A stretch of 64,000 nucleotides of DNA from Sphingomonas sp. Ant H11 (GCF_000797515.1 NZ_JSBN01000008.1:1-64000), one strand, 5' to 3'. Shown: positions 1 to 11,538, numbered from the stretch's first letter. A program made the numbers and translations. The notes: a model not told the origin generated them from the sequence alone.

Positions 1-1
1 C

Positions 2-949
2 GTTCACAGAGCGACATCCGCGCGGATCGCGATCATTGACCGGTTGCTGGCCGATCAGCGCGCGCGGCTCGCCGCGAAGCAAGCGCCGGTCGCGCGCCTG
101 ATGGCGGCGCTGCAATCGCTCGCGCGGCGTCCCGCGGTGATCAGCATGGTCCAGCCCGGTTCGGTCGACGATCTGGTTCACGTCCGCGCGGTGCTGTCGA
201 GCACGCTGCCGGTCATCCGCGCGCGCACCGCCGATGTCCGCGCCGATCTTGCGCACACGCGGGCGCTGCAGGAACAGGCTGCGCTGGCGACGCGCGCGCT
301 GGCCGAAAGTCGCACACGGCTGGAGGCGCAGCGGCTGGCGCTGACGCGGTTGGAGGCGGAACACCGCTTGCGCTCGCGCACGTTGGGGCGCGATGCGCTG
401 TTCGAATCCGACCGGGCCATCGCGCTCGGCGAAAAGGCCCGCGACATCGTCGATCTGATGGATACGATCGGCAATCAGGCGGCGACGCGGGAGAGCCTGG
501 AATCGCTCCCGGGACCGTTGCCGCGTCCGCCGCGGCCGGGGGAAGTCGCGGCACCGGTCGACCAGGGGCACTGGTCGTCCGCCGCCCCGCCTTATCGTCT
601 GCCGGTCCAGGGCAAAATCGTAACCGGCCTTGGCGAAGTGTCGGCGGCGGGCGTGCGGTCGCGCGGGCTGACGCTTGCGCCACTCGCGGGTGCGCAAGTC
701 GTCGCGCCCGCTGCCGGACGCATCGCCTTTGCCGGGCCGTTTCGGGATTATGGGGCGATCGTCATTATCGATCATGGCGGCGGCTGGACGTCGCTGGTGG
801 CAGGGCTCGGCAGCGTCAGCGTGCGGATCGGCGAAGCCGTCGGGCAGGGCGCGCCGATCGGTCAGGCCCAGCGTGGCGAGGCTCCGCGCGTGACCGTCGA
901 ACTGCGGCGGCGCGATCGCGCGGTGGACATGACCGCGCTGATCGGCTGA
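2..949 (+). CDS. Murein hydrolase activator EnvC-like protein, 5' truncated
   Basis: The reading frame is open to the left edge, so the N-terminus lies outside the window. What remains is an Ala/Arg/Leu-rich coiled coil (to about base 520), a proline-rich linker, and a C-terminal LytM/M23-like fold (about 590-930). The LytM zinc ligands appear degenerate: the usual HxxxD site reads GVRSRG and the usual YxHL stretch reads GWTSLVAGL. That pattern fits EnvC-type proteins, which activate periplasmic amidases at the septum rather than cutting peptidoglycan. The S41 protease gene follows 93 bases downstream, a common alphaproteobacterial pairing. An M23 peptidase annotation would be the alternative, but the ligands argue against it. 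Confidence 0.8.
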   Translation, partial: VHRATSARIAIIDRLLADQRARLAAKQAPVARLMAALQSLARRPAVISMVQPGSVDDLVHVRAVLSSTLPVIRARTADVRADLAHTRALQEQAALATRALAESRTRLEAQRLALTRLEAEHRLRSRTLGRDALFESDRAIALGEKARDIVDLMDTIGNQAATRESLESLPGPLPRPPRPGEVAAPVDQGHWSSAAPPYRLPVQGKIVTGLGEVSAAGVRSRGLTLAPLAGAQVVAPAAGRIAFAGPFRDYGAIVIIDHGGGWTSLVAGLGSVSVRIGEAVGQGAPIGQAQRGEAPRVTVELRRRDRAVDMTALIG

Positions 950-1042
950 GTCACGCTGCGTTCAGGGCCACCATGCTTTGCTCTGCGATGAAACCCCGCT
1001 ACGGTGCGGCGATACCCTCTTGGTCGTACGAGTATCGAAACG

Positions 1043-2383
1043 ATGTCGCGCTTTTCCACCTCGCTGTTTCAGGCCTCCGCAATTGCCGCGGTGCTGGCCA
1101 TTGTGCCGATCGGCACCAGCGCAATGGCGGCGGTCGACACCGGCACGTACCGCGAAATGTCGGTGTTTCTCGACGTGTTCAACCGGGTGAAGGCGGAATA
1201 TGTCGACAAGGTCGATGACAAGGTGCTGGTCAAGGGCGCGATCCAGGGAATGCTCGCCGCGCTCGATCCGCACAGCGCATATGAGACCGGGCTCGATTAC
1301 GACAATCTCAAGATCCAGACGATGGGTAGTTATGGCGGCCTTGGCCTCACCGTCACGATGGAGGATGGCGCGGTCAAGGTGATGTCGCCACAGCCCGATG
1401 CGCCGGGCGCGCGCGCCGGGATCAAGTCGGGCGACTATATCACGCATATCGACGGCAAATTGATTTTCGGCGATTCGCTTGATGAATCGATCCAGAAGAT
1501 GCGCGGCGCGCCGGGCACCAAGGTCGCGCTGACGCTGTTGCGTCCAGGTCGCGACAAGCCGATCCAGGTCACGCTGGTGCGCGAGAAGATCGTGCAGAAG
1601 CCGGTCAAATGGAGCGTAAAGGACGGCGTCGGCGTCATCACCATCACCGCCTTTTCGGAACATACCGGGGAGGCGGTTACGGGCGCGATCCGGGGCATCG
1701 TCAAGCAACTCGGCCATGATCCGCTCGGTTACATCATCGATTTGCGCGACAATGGCGGCGGCTTGCGCGACGAGTCGATCGCCGTTGCCGACAACTTCCT
1801 CAGCAGCGGTGAAATCGTCTCGCAGCGCGGTCGCGACAAGGCCGATATCGAGCCGTTTTACGCCGAATCCTATGTGAAGGGCGATCTGGCGCATGGCGTG
1901 CCGATCATCGTGCTGACCAACGCCGGGACCGCGTCCGCGTCGGAAATCGTCGCGGGGGCTCTGCAGGATCACCACCGCGCGCTGGTGATGGGCGAACGCT
2001 CGTTCGGTAAGGGGTCGGTGCAGACGGTGATCGATCTTGGCGACAATGCCGCGCTGCGATTGACCACTTCGCGGTATTATACCCCGTCGGGACGATCGGT
2101 GCAGGAGGGCGGGATCGAGCCCGATATCGCGGTGCCGCAGCTTTCCGACCCCGATTACAAATCGCGCCCGGTGTTCCGCGAGGATGATTTGCGGCGCCAT
2201 CTCATCAACGAGGTGAAGGCCAATAACGGGGCTCTGGAGGAGGACGGCAAGGTCGATCCGCGCTTTGCCGCGACGGCGGAAGAGTTGAAGGCCAAGGGGG
2301 TCGACGATTTCCAGCTTAGCTACGCGCTGAAAACGCTCGCGCGGCTGTCCTCGACCCAGCAATCCGTGACCGCGGCGAAATAA
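1043..2383 (+). CDS. ctpA: C-terminal processing peptidase, S41 family (CtpA)
   Basis: Secreted serine protease that trims C-termini of periplasmic proteins. Start chosen at ATG 1043 because it gives a clean signal peptide ending near SAMA; an upstream in-frame ATG at 1004 would add 13 unlikely residues. Order: signal peptide, helical N-terminal region, PDZ domain (about residues 90-170), S41 catalytic core. The Ser-Lys dyad is visible as Ser298 in GTASASEI and Lys323 in FGKGS, spaced 25 residues as in the family. Predicted length 446 residues is normal. It lies between the EnvC-like gene and dsbB on the same strand, probably co-transcribed. Confidence 0.93.
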   Translation: MSRFSTSLFQASAIAAVLAIVPIGTSAMAAVDTGTYREMSVFLDVFNRVKAEYVDKVDDKVLVKGAIQGMLAALDPHSAYETGLDYDNLKIQTMGSYGGLGLTVTMEDGAVKVMSPQPDAPGARAGIKSGDYITHIDGKLIFGDSLDESIQKMRGAPGTKVALTLLRPGRDKPIQVTLVREKIVQKPVKWSVKDGVGVITITAFSEHTGEAVTGAIRGIVKQLGHDPLGYIIDLRDNGGGLRDESIAVADNFLSSGEIVSQRGRDKADIEPFYAESYVKGDLAHGVPIIVLTNAGTASASEIVAGALQDHHRALVMGERSFGKGSVQTVIDLGDNAALRLTTSRYYTPSGRSVQEGGIEPDIAVPQLSDPDYKSRPVFREDDLRRHLINEVKANNGALEEDGKVDPRFAATAEELKAKGVDDFQLSYALKTLARLSSTQQSVTAAK

Positions 2384-2386
2384 GCG

Positions 2387-2860
2387 ATGATCCGGGACCG
2401 TTTTCGCGCCGCACGTTTGCTCGCGTTGCTGATTCCGCTGGCGTTGCTCGGCGGTGCGCTGGCCTTTCAATATATCGGCAAGCTCTATCCGTGCGAGATG
2501 TGCTGGTGGCAGCGGTATCCGCACATCGCGGCGCTTGTGCTGGCGGCGCTGGCGTTTGTCGTGCCGGGACGGGCGGCGCGGACCGCGCTCGTCGGGCTGG
2601 CAGCTTTGGCGATTTTGCTGAGCGGCCTGATCGGCGTCTATCATGCCGGGGTCGAATATCATTGGTGGGCGGGCGTTACTGCCTGCACCTCCACCGTATC
2701 GGGCCCAATCACGCTCGACAGCATCATGAACGCGCCGATCATCCGCTGCGACGTGGCGCAATGGACGTTGTTCCATATTTCGCTCGCCGGATACAATGCG
2801 CTCTTTTCGAGTGCGGGCGCGCTCGCCATCTTCGCGCTGATGCAGAGGAAGGCAGCATGA
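2387..2860 (+). CDS. dsbB: Disulfide bond formation protein B
   Basis: Inner-membrane quinone reductase that reoxidises DsbA. Four hydrophobic segments are visible in 157 residues. The first periplasmic loop has Cys36-x-x-Cys39 (CEMC) after the first helix, and the second has Cys100 and Cys121, the two redox pairs expected of DsbB. It starts 3 bases after the ctpA stop and its end overlaps the coq7 ATG by 4 bases, so translational coupling is likely. Confidence 0.92.
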   Translation: MIRDRFRAARLLALLIPLALLGGALAFQYIGKLYPCEMCWWQRYPHIAALVLAALAFVVPGRAARTALVGLAALAILLSGLIGVYHAGVEYHWWAGVTACTSTVSGPITLDSIMNAPIIRCDVAQWTLFHISLAGYNALFSSAGALAIFALMQRKAA

Positions 2861-3392
2861 CTCGTTGGAAACCTGGCGACCCGAAGCGTGCAACCGCATC
2901 GATGGTACGGGTCGATCAAGCAGGCGAATATGGCGCGACGCGCATCTATGCGGGGCAGCTTGCAGTGCTGGGCGATCGCAGCCCGGCGGCGCGCGCGATT
3001 GCCGGCATGGCCAATCAGGAAGAACGCCACCGTGCGTTTTTCGATTCGATGATGGCGCGGCGCAGTGTGCGCCCGACCGTGCTGCAACCGTTTTGGGATG
3101 TCGCCGGTTTCGCGCTTGGGGCGGTAACGGCGGCGATGGGTCCTGAAGCCGCGATGGCTTGCACTGCCGCCGTCGAAACGAGATCGACAAGCATTATGCC
3201 GAGCAACTCGATGTGCTAGGTGACAGCGATCCGGAGCTTTCGGCCGCCATCCGCGATTTTCAGGCCGAAGAGGTCGAACATCGCGAAACGGCGCTGGCGG
3301 CAGGTGCGGAAAACGCTGTCGGGTATCCGTTGCTCAGCGCGGCCATCCGGCTGGGGTGCAAGGTTGCCATCGCGACCGCGAAACGGATTTGA
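2857..3392 (+). pseudogene. coq7: Demethoxyubiquinone hydroxylase Coq7, frameshifted
   Basis: Di-iron hydroxylase of ubiquinone biosynthesis. The N-terminal part (start 2857, MTRWKPGD) runs in one frame to about base 3177, and the rest (EIDKHYAEQL... to the stop at 3392) continues in another. One missing base near 3178-3180 joins them into a protein of about 178 residues with normal family content: GEYGA near residue 25, the NQEERH iron-binding motif, and EEVEHRE with its second Glu/His set. Both halves are well conserved, and ubiquinone is needed for respiration, so a sequencing indel is more likely than a true pseudogene. Confidence 0.85.
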
Positions 3393-3406
3393 CGGGAGAC
3401 AGGATC

Positions 3407-3832
3407 ATGGCGAACCTGACGACGAAGACAGCGCTGGCGGCGACATTGCTTACGGGCATTGGCCTGGGCGGTTTGGTGCCCGCGCCGCTCGCGGCGCAGA
3501 ACGTGCCGGTACCGACGCTGGTGATCTACGGCACGCAAAAGTGCCCGACCGATGCCGATGGCAATGAAATCGTGGTGTGCGTCCGCCGCAAGCCTGGCGA
3601 GCAGTTCCGCATTCCCAAGGAATTGCGCGAATTGAAGGTCACGCCGGAAAACGAGAGCTGGGCGGCCAAGTCAGCGGCCAATGATCGGGTTGGTGCGACG
3701 GGAATCGGCAGTTGCTCGACGGTAGGTGCCGGCGGATCGACCGGCTGCTTCGCGCAGGCCGGCCAACGCTATAAGCGCGAAAAGCAGGACGCCAAAGCTG
3801 ACCAGCGCGCCATAGAAGCCTCTTTGCCGTAA
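3407..3832 (+). CDS. Hypothetical secreted protein
   Basis: 141 residues. Start at ATG 3407 is supported by GGGAG 8 bases upstream and by the signal peptide it gives (cleavage near PLAAQ). The mature part has a short conserved-looking segment with two cysteines (TQKCPTDADGNEIVVCVRRK) and a second Cys pair near the C-terminus. The GNEIVVCVRR type of segment is common in small sphingomonad exported proteins of unknown function. No domain recognised. Confidence 0.7.
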   Translation: MANLTTKTALAATLLTGIGLGGLVPAPLAAQNVPVPTLVIYGTQKCPTDADGNEIVVCVRRKPGEQFRIPKELRELKVTPENESWAAKSAANDRVGATGIGSCSTVGAGGSTGCFAQAGQRYKREKQDAKADQRAIEASLP

Positions 3833-3942
3833 TGGGTTGAGCGTGCAAGTGCGCGAGATGCGAACGGGGCCGTCGCTGATTGGGAGTTGCTCTGCGCTTC
3901 CCTTGGGCCGCTCGCTCGGCCAATGGCTGTTCGCCTGATTAC

Positions 3943-5428
3943 ATGAGAGAGCCTGACACGACCGTTCGCGCGCCCCATGCGGCGGCGCTTCTGCTGTTCG
4001 CGCTGGTGTGGCTGTCGTGCATATGGTTCGGCTCGTTCGAGCTCAATCCCAACAACGCCACACGCCTGTTTGGCGCACTCGCGCTGGTCGAACGCGGTGA
4101 GGCGACGATCGATCGCTATGAGACGCTGACGATCGACAAAGCGCAGTTCGCGACCAAGACGGGCACGCATTACTATATGGACAAGGCCCCCGGCATGACG
4201 CTGATGGCGGCACCGGTGGTTTGGGCGGCCGACCATTTGGCGGGAGCGCAGTCCTATGACGAGGTGATCGACATCACCAATCTCCGGCTCGCGAATTTCC
4301 TGCGGCTTCGCTTGTGGCTGGCGGTGGCATTCGGCGCGGCGGTGTTGACGGCCTTTGCCACCGTGCTGCTGTTCGATTTCGGCACCGGACTCACTGGCAG
4401 CCCAGCCGCCGGGCTGTTTGCGGCGCTGGGCTATGCCTTGGGATCGGTGATATGGGGCTGGTCGACCACGATGTTCGGCCACGCTTCGGTCGCGGCGCTG
4501 TTTCTGATCGCGACCTGGGCGATCTGGCGCGGCACATCGGGCGCGAAGGAGCTTGGGCGTTGGCGCTATCCGGTGATGGCCGGGTTGGCGCTTGGCTGGG
4601 CGGTTGCGGTGGAATTTCAGGCGGCCTTGGGCGGCATTGCCATCGGGCTATGGGCCTTGTGGCGCAGCCGGGGGGCGGTGTGGCCGATGCGGTGGCGATT
4701 GTACGCGCTGGCGGTCGCGGCGGCCGTGGTCGCGGTGCTGCCGATGTTGGCCTATAATCAGTTTGCCTTCGGAACCCCGTTCATGACCGGCTATCGCGGC
4801 GTGGTCGGGTTTAGCGGGATGAACCAGGGGCTGTTCGGCCTGACCTATCCAAAACCGGAAGCGCTGCTTGGCATTACCCTGGGACTCCGGCGTGGATTGT
4901 TCTGGGTGGCACCCGCGCTCGCAATGGGTGCGGCGGGCGTGATCCTATTGCTGCGCGATCGCGCGACGCGCGACCTTGGCGTGCTGGCGGTCGCGGTGAT
5001 CGTGATCGTACTCTCGCTCAATGCGTCCTACGCTTATTGGGATGGCGGCGCGTCAACCGGGCCGCGCCATTCGGTGCCAGCGATTCCCTTTCTCGCGCTC
5101 GGCCTCGCTCCATTCTGGGTATCGCTGCGCTCGCGCGCGGCCAAGCGCTCGGCGGCGGCACTGCTCGCGCTGTCGATGATCGTCAATCTGGTGATCGCAT
5201 CGACCGACATCTTCGCGCCCGAAAACATGGCGATGCCGGTGTGGACGCGCAATTTTTGTCGGCCTGTTCGCGCACGGCAAGTTCAATACACTGGCCAATG
5301 TCTATTGGGGGTGGCAGCCGTGGTTCGGTTTTGCGCTGTATCTCGACGTCGCGCTGCCGACGCTGGCGCTGATCCTGTGGTGGACGCGGCGCGCGGAGCG
5401 GGATCGGCAGCGTACGGGGTCAGTATAA
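3943..5428 (+). CDS. Polytopic membrane protein, possible GT-C-like, frameshifted
   Basis: About 495 residues with roughly ten hydrophobic segments. The first periplasmic loop holds MDKAPGM, which recalls the D-x-x-P loop of GT-C glycosyltransferases; that link is inference. Start ATG 3943 is the first plausible one. The frame breaks at a run of five T (5253-5257). Removing one T continues into [20 protein letters not shown] and a final transmembrane segment, ending at TAA 5426-5428. Without that correction the frame would run to 5604 through arginine-rich nonsense antisense to the next gene. The substrate is unknown. Confidence 0.65.
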
Positions 5429-5773
5429 GCGGCCGCCATTGGGCACGGGCAGCGTGGGCTGAATCAAGACGACCTCGCCATCCTCGTCGGGAAAGCCCAG
5501 CGTCAGCACTTCGGACATCACCGGACCGATCTGGCGCGGTGGAAAATTCACCACCGCGGCCACTTGGCGACCGGGCAATTCCTCCAGCGTGTAGCGTTTG
5601 GTAATTTGCGCCGAGGACCGCTTGATCCCGATCTCCGGCCCGAAATCGATCTTCAACCGATAGGCCGGCTTGCGCGCCTCCGGGAAGGGCAAGGCCTCGA
5701 CGATCGTCCCGACGCGGATGTCGAGCTTCAGGAAATCGTCGAAGGTGGCGCGCTCAGAAATCGACATCGTCAT
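5420..5773 (-). CDS. csaA: tRNA-binding protein, CsaA-like
   Basis: 117 residues forming a single EMAP-II/tRNA-binding OB fold. Family hallmarks visible are DIRVGTI near the start, a KIDFG segment, SSAQI, and the C-terminal VLTLG...VVLIQP. CsaA proteins are described as export-related chaperones and bind tRNA; the cellular role here is unproven. Start may be the first ATG (5773) or the second at 5767. It overlaps the 3' end of the GST gene upstream by 20 bases and meets the membrane protein gene tail to tail. Confidence 0.88.
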   Translation of the reverse strand: MTMSISERATFDDFLKLDIRVGTIVEALPFPEARKPAYRLKIDFGPEIGIKRSSAQITKRYTLEELPGRQVAAVVNFPPRQIGPVMSEVLTLGFPDEDGEVVLIQPTLPVPNGGRLY

Positions 5774-6425
5774 AATGTTTCGGCGGCACGATGCCCTCCA
5801 TCCGTTCCGACAGCAAGGGACGGAAGCTCGGGCGGCTCTTGAACCCGCGATACCATTTCGCGGTCTGTTCGTGATTCTTCCAGTCGATTCCGCCGAGATA
5901 ATCGGCGACCGAAATTTGCGCCGCGGCGGCGAGGTCGGCCAGACTCATCGTCGATCCTGCCATCCAATTATGATGGTCGAGCAAATAATCGGTATAATCG
6001 AGGTGGCGCACCGCCGCCTTCATCGCGTCGCGCAGGCGGCGCGCATCGGGCGGTTCCTTGGTGACCAGGCGCTTTTCCATGCGTTCGTGCAGCAGCGGCG
6101 CGACGATGTCGGCGAAGAACTGCGAATCGAACCAGGCGACGAGACGGCGGATTTCGGCGCGGTTGACCGCCGTGCCGTTGAGCATCGCGTTCTTCTCGAC
6201 GGTTTCCTCAAGATATTCGCAGATCGCCATCGAATCCATCAGGCGGATGCTGCGCAGCGCGTCGGTCATCACCGGCACCTGGCCCGCCGGGTTCAGGTCA
6301 AGAAACTCGTCCCGCTGTTCCCACGGGTTTTCGCGGACGAGTTCGCAGCCGACGCCCTTTTCACCGAGCAGCAGGCGCACCTTGCGCGAGAACGGGCAGA
6401 GGGGGAATTGAAAGAGTTGCCACAT
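5754..6425 (-). CDS. Glutathione S-transferase family protein
   Basis: 223 residues. The N-terminal thioredoxin fold starts [16 protein letters not shown], with Cys10-Pro-Phe-Ser at the glutathione site position, then the cis-Pro in QVPVM and a DSMAI segment in place of the usual E-S motif. The C-terminal all-helical domain has LSLAD-like [16 protein letters not shown]. The CPFS site suggests a Cys-type (Omega/glutaredoxin-like) GST, which reduces or transfers thiols rather than acting as a classic Ser/Tyr GST. Substrate unknown. Co-oriented and overlapping with the csaA-like gene. Confidence 0.85.
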   Translation of the reverse strand: MWQLFQFPLCPFSRKVRLLLGEKGVGCELVRENPWEQRDEFLDLNPAGQVPVMTDALRSIRLMDSMAICEYLEETVEKNAMLNGTAVNRAEIRRLVAWFDSQFFADIVAPLLHERMEKRLVTKEPPDARRLRDAMKAAVRHLDYTDYLLDHHNWMAGSTMSLADLAAAAQISVADYLGGIDWKNHEQTAKWYRGFKSRPSFRPLLSERMEGIVPPKHYDDVDF

Positions 6426-6524
6426 AGGCCCGTCGTAGAAGCTGCGCGGCGGTGGGGGAAGATGGCTTGGCGCGGGATTCGTTCGATCGACCCCGTCCCG
6501 AGATGTCGGACGCCAATCCGGACG

Positions 6525-6959
6525 TTAGCGTAGCGACTCCATTTCCGCCCGCGTCTGGTCGAGCAGATGATGGATGCGGTCGGAAGTGCGCTTGAGCTCG
6601 GCGCTCATGCTGGCGACATCCTGCATCGCACGCCCTGTTGCGGCGATCGCACCGCGTGCGCTTTCGTGCAGGTCGCGGCGGTAATTGGGGTTGGAGCGTG
6701 CTGCCAGATCCCCAAGGGTGTTGTCGGGACGGACATTCGCGCGCGGATCGGCATAATGCGCCAGCGGGCCGACATGGGTCTGGAGCAAGGCATCCGCGAA
6801 TTCGTCGACGGTTGCCGCAAGGCCTTCCTGGACAAGTGGCATCGACAGCGCCGAGCCGAGTTGCTGCGCATCGACTGCGGGCGGTTGCGGTGCGCGGTCC
6901 TGCGCGAAGGCTGGCCCCGCCAGGCAGAGTGCGAACACACCGATCAGAAAAGGACGCAT
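6525..6959 (-). CDS. Hypothetical secreted protein
   Basis: 144 residues from ATG 6959, chosen because MRPFLIGVFALCLAGPAFAQ is a clear signal peptide with AxA cleavage; a longer start adds nine residues. The mature protein is largely helical, has no cysteines, and ends in a predicted amphipathic helix (RIHHLLDQTRAEMESL). No known family recognised. It sits alone between the GST gene and gltB. Confidence 0.65.
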   Translation of the reverse strand: MRPFLIGVFALCLAGPAFAQDRAPQPPAVDAQQLGSALSMPLVQEGLAATVDEFADALLQTHVGPLAHYADPRANVRPDNTLGDLAARSNPNYRRDLHESARGAIAATGRAMQDVASMSAELKRTSDRIHHLLDQTRAEMESLR

Positions 6960-7031
6960 GACAACCTCGAATCTGGCCTGGAACATGGGCCGAGCGCGCG
7001 AACCGTTAGCATGATTCGCGCGCCCGGTCGA

Positions 7032-10000
7032 TCATTCGGCGGCGATCTGCTCGACCCGGTCGTCGAGTGGATGCGCGAGGCGGGTCAGCATTTCCTTGGG
7101 CACCACTTGCCAGAAATGGTCGACCGCGCGGCCCCAATCGTCGAGCAACGCGCCCGACCATTTGCTGTCGGTCGCGGCATGATGCGCGCGCACCAGGCCG
7201 AGCAGCACCGCTTCCCAATGCAGCGAGGACAGGCGGTTCCAGGTGATGTTCTCGGGGTTGGCGCGCCGCGCGAAGCTGCCGTCGGCATCATAGATGAACG
7301 CCATGCCGCCGGTCATGCCTGCACCGAAATTGGCACCGACCGGGCCGAGCACGACGCGGTGCCGCCGGTCATATATTCGCAGCCATTGGCACCGCAGCCT
7401 TCGACCACCACGGTCGCGCCCGAATTGCGCACCGCGAAGCGTTCGCCCGCCTGACCCGCTGCATAGAGCTGCCCGAGGTTGCGCCGTAGAGCACGGTGTT
7501 GCCGATGATGGTGTTGTCCTGGCTGGCGAGCGGCGAACTGACCACCGGGCGAACGACGATGTTGCCGCCCGACAGGCCCTTGCCGACATAGTCATTGGCG
7601 TCGCCAAACACTTCGAGCGTGATGCCCTTGCACAGGAACGCGCCGAGGCTCTGCCCGGCCGAGCCGCGCAGGCGGACATGGACATGCCCGTCGGCGAGGG
7701 CCGACATGCCGAAGGTCCGCGTGATCTCGCTCGACAGCCGAGTGCCGACCGCGCGGTGCGTGTTGCGCACCGAATAGGTCAATTGCATCTTCTCGCGCCG
7801 GGTGAAGACGGCGGCGGCGTCCTTTATCATCTGCGCATCGAGGCTGTCGGGCACTTCGTTGCGGCGCGTTTTCAGGCTGAAGCGGCGCTGATCGTCGGGT
7901 GCATCGACCTTGGCGAGGATCGGGTTGAGATCGAGGTCATCGAGATGCTCGGCACCACGGCTGACCTGGCGTAGCAATTCGGTGCGGCCGATCACTTCGT
8001 CCAAGCTGCGGAAGCCGAGCCGGGCGAGGATGTCGCGCACTTCCTCGGCGATGAAGGTCATCAAATTGATGACCTTTTCGGGCGTACCGCCGAATTTGGC
8101 GCGCAAAGCGGCGTCCTGCGTGCACACGCCGACCGGGCAGGTGTTGGAATGGCATTGCCGCACCATGATGCAGCCCATTGCTACCAGCGACAGCGTGCCG
8201 ATGCCGAACTCTTCCGCGCCCAGGATCGCGGCGATCACGATATCGCGCCCGGTCTTGAGGCCGCCATCGGTGCGCAGCTTGATCCGCCCGCGCAGGCCGT
8301 TGAGCGTCAGCGTCTGGTTGACCTCCGACAAGCCCATTTCCCACGGCGTTCCGGCATATTTGATGCTGGTCTGCGGCGAGGCCCCGGTCCCGCCGACATG
8401 CCCGGCGATCAGGATGACGTCGGCATGCGCCTTCGCCACGCCCGCCGCCACCGTGCCGATCCCGGCCGAGGAAACGAGCTTCACGCACACGCGCGCGATC
8501 GGGTTGATCTGCTTCAGATCATAGATGAGCTGCGCCAGATCCTCGATCGAATAGATGTCGTGATGCGGCGGTGGCGAGATCAGCGTCACGCCCGGCGTCG
8601 CATGGCGCAGCTTGGCGATGAACTCGGTCACCTTGAAGCCGGGCAATTGCCCGCCCTCGCCGGGCTTTGCCCCCTGCGCGACCTTGATTTCGATCTCGTC
8701 GCAGGCGTTGAGATATTCCGCTGTCACGCCGAAGCGGCCGCTGCGATTTGCTTCACCCCCGAATTGGCGTTGTCGCCATTGGCATAGGTTGATAGCGCGC
8801 ACTGTCCTCGCCGCCTTCGCCCGACACGGCCTTGGCACCGATGCGGTTCATCGCGATGGCGAGCGTTTCATGCGCTTCCGGGCTGAGTGCGCCCAAGGAC
8901 ATGCCCGGCGTCACGAAACGCTTGCGGATTTCGGTGATCGCCTCGACCTGATCGACCGGCACGCCCTCGGCCGGGAAGTTGAACTGCAGCAGGTCGCGCA
9001 GATAGATGGGCGGCAGCCCCTCCACCCCGCGCGAGAATTGCAGATAGGTGGAATAACTGTCGGTCGACACCGCCGTTTGCAGCAAGTGCATGAGTTGCGC
9101 GGAATACGCGTGCGTTTCGCCGGTGTGGCGCTGGCGATAGAAGCCGCCGATCGGCAGCGATGCCACCGCCGAGTCATACGCCTTGTCGTGCCGCAACTGC
9201 GCGTTGAGGTGGAGCGAGGCATAGCCCTCGCCCGAAATCTTCGCGGGCATCCCCGGGAACAGGTCGTTGACCAGCGCACGGCTGAGGCCGACCGCCTCGA
9301 AATTATAGCCGCCGCGATAGCTGGAGATTACCGCGATCCCCATCTTGGACATGATCTTGAGCAGGCCCTCGTCGATCGCGGTGCGATGCCGCGCGAGGCA
9401 CTGCGCCAGAGTCAGATCCCCGAACAGGCCGCGCGCATGGCGGTCGGCAATCGCGGCCTCGGCGAGATAGGCGTGGACCGTGGTCGCGCCGACACCGATC
9501 AGCACCGCATAATAATGCGTGTCGAGGCATTCGGCCGTCTGGATGTTGATGCTGGCATAAGAGCGCAGCCCCATCCGTACGAGGTGCGTATGGACAGCCG
9601 CCGCCGCGAGCACGCCGGCGATGCCGATCCGGTCCGGGCCGATGCCCATGTCGCTCAGGAACAATTCGCTCTTGCCCTGACGCACCGCCGTCACCGCTTC
9701 GGCACGGATGCGCGCAATCGCGGCGCGCAGCGTCTCGGGGCCGCCACCGGCTTCGAAGGTGCAGTCGATCTCGGCCGCTGTGCGCCGAAATGCGCCTTGA
9801 GCTGCGCCCAAGCGGTGCCGTCCAGCACAGGCGATTGCAGCACCAGCACGCCATCGCGCCGATCCTCGGTGTCGAGAATATTGGCCAGGTTGCCGAAGCG
9901 CGTCTTGAGCGACATCACATGGCGTTCGCGCAGCGGATCGATCGGCGGGTTGGTGACCTGGCTGAAATTCTGCCGGAAGAACTGGCTGATCAGCCGCGGC

Positions 10001-11538
10001 TTGTCGGAAATGACCGCGAGCGGGGTATCGTCGCCCATCGAGCCGATCGCTTCCTTGGCGCTTTCGACCATCGGCGCGAGGATCAGCTCCATATCCTCCA
10101 GCGTCTGCCCGGCGGCGATCTGGCGGCGTGTCAGCTCGGCGCGCTCGAAATGCGTGATCGCCTCGCCTTCGGGCTGCGGCAGATCGTCGATCCGCTTGAA
10201 CGCGCCGATCATCGCGGCATAGTCGGCCTCGCCCGCGATGCGGTCCTTGATCGCGCGGTCGTGCAGCAGCACGCCTTCATCAAGGTCGATTGCGAGCATC
10301 TGCCCCGGTCCCAGCCGGCCCTTTTCGACCACGGTCGATTCGGGCACGACGACCATGCCGCTTTCGGAGCCAACGATCACCAGACCATCGATCGTGCGGA
10401 CATAGCGCAAGGGGCGCAGCGCGTTGCGGTCCATGCCCGCCACCGCCCAGCGGCCATCGGTCATCGCCAGTGCGGCGGGTCCGTCCCACGGCTCCATCAC
10501 GCTCGCCAGATATTGATACATGGCGAGGTGTTCGGGCGGCATGTCGATGCTGTCGGCCATCGCCTCCGGCACCAGCATCAGCTTGGCGGTCGGCGCATCG
10601 CGGCCAGAGCGGCAGATCGCCTCGAACACCGCGTCGAGCGCGGCGGTGTCGGATGCGCCCGCCGGGATCACCGGCTTGATGTCCTCGGACTGCTCCCCGA
10701 ACGACAGGCTCGCCATCTTGATCTCGTGGCTGAGCATCCAGTTCTTGTTGCCGCGAATGGTGTTGATCTCACCATTGTGCGCCAGCGTGCGGAACGGTTG
10801 CGCCAGCCACCATTGCGGGAAGGTGTTGGTCGAATAGCGCTGATGGAAGATCGCGACGCGGCTCTCGAAGCGCGGATCGCGCAGATCGGGGTAGAAGATC
10901 GACAGCGATTCGGCGAGGAACAGGCCCTTGTAGATGATCGAGCGGCACGACAGCGAGCAGATGTAGAAGCCCTGGATCTGTGCCGCGATGACGCGCTTCT
11001 CGATCCGGCGGCGGACGAGATACAGGTTCTTCTCGAACTCGGCGGCGGTCTGGTCGTCGGGCAGGGGCCCCGCGATCATGATCTGTTCGATCTCGGGACG
11101 GGTGGCGAGGCCCTTCTGCCCGATCACCGACACGTCGACCGGCACCTGGCGCCAGCCATAAATGGTATAGCCTTCCTCGATGATCGCGCTTTCGACGATC
11201 GTGCGGCAGGCTTCCTGCGCGCCGAGATCGGTACGCGGCAGGAAGATCATGCCGACCGCGAGCCGGTTGGGCAGCGGACGGTGGCCCGAGGCGGCGATCG
11301 CATCGTCGAAGAATTTGAGCGGCAGATCGATATGCAGGCCAGCGCCGTCGCCGGTCTTGCCATCGGCGTCGACCGCACCGCGATGCCATACGGCCTTCAG
11401 CGCATCGATTGCCGACTGCACGACGCGGCGCGAGGGCGTGCCATCGGTCGCCGCGACGAGACCGACGCCGCAAGCGTCGCCCTCAAATTCGGGGCGGTAC
11501 ATGCCGTGTTCGGCGAGATAGGCGCGTTGGTCGATCAT
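7032..11538 (-). CDS. gltB: Glutamate synthase large subunit, five apparent frameshifts
   Basis: About 1500 residues, full family length: amide transfer from glutamine to 2-oxoglutarate. The Ntn-glutaminase domain starts at Cys23 (GDACGVG), exposed after removal of a 22-residue propeptide. The FMN/synthase domain follows with the 3Fe-4S cysteines in [17 protein letters not shown], then the C-terminal GXGXG beta-helix. The reading frame breaks near 9785, 8780, 8750, 7475 and 7362. Each is repaired by adding one base, and each flanking segment matches the family, for example [12 protein letters not shown] and [12 protein letters not shown]. Five losses in one otherwise perfect core gene point to sequencing error. 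It overlaps the DUF2059 gene by 4 bases. Confidence 0.9.

Noticed and set aside
620..650. GTAACC inside the EnvC-like gene
   Set aside because: No CGAA at 16-base spacing (reads CGGC) and no gene start nearby.
962..3190. 742-residue open frame antisense to ctpA-dsbB-coq7
   Set aside because: Arg/His/Gln-rich shadow typical of high-GC DNA; no motif, and the sense genes are certain.
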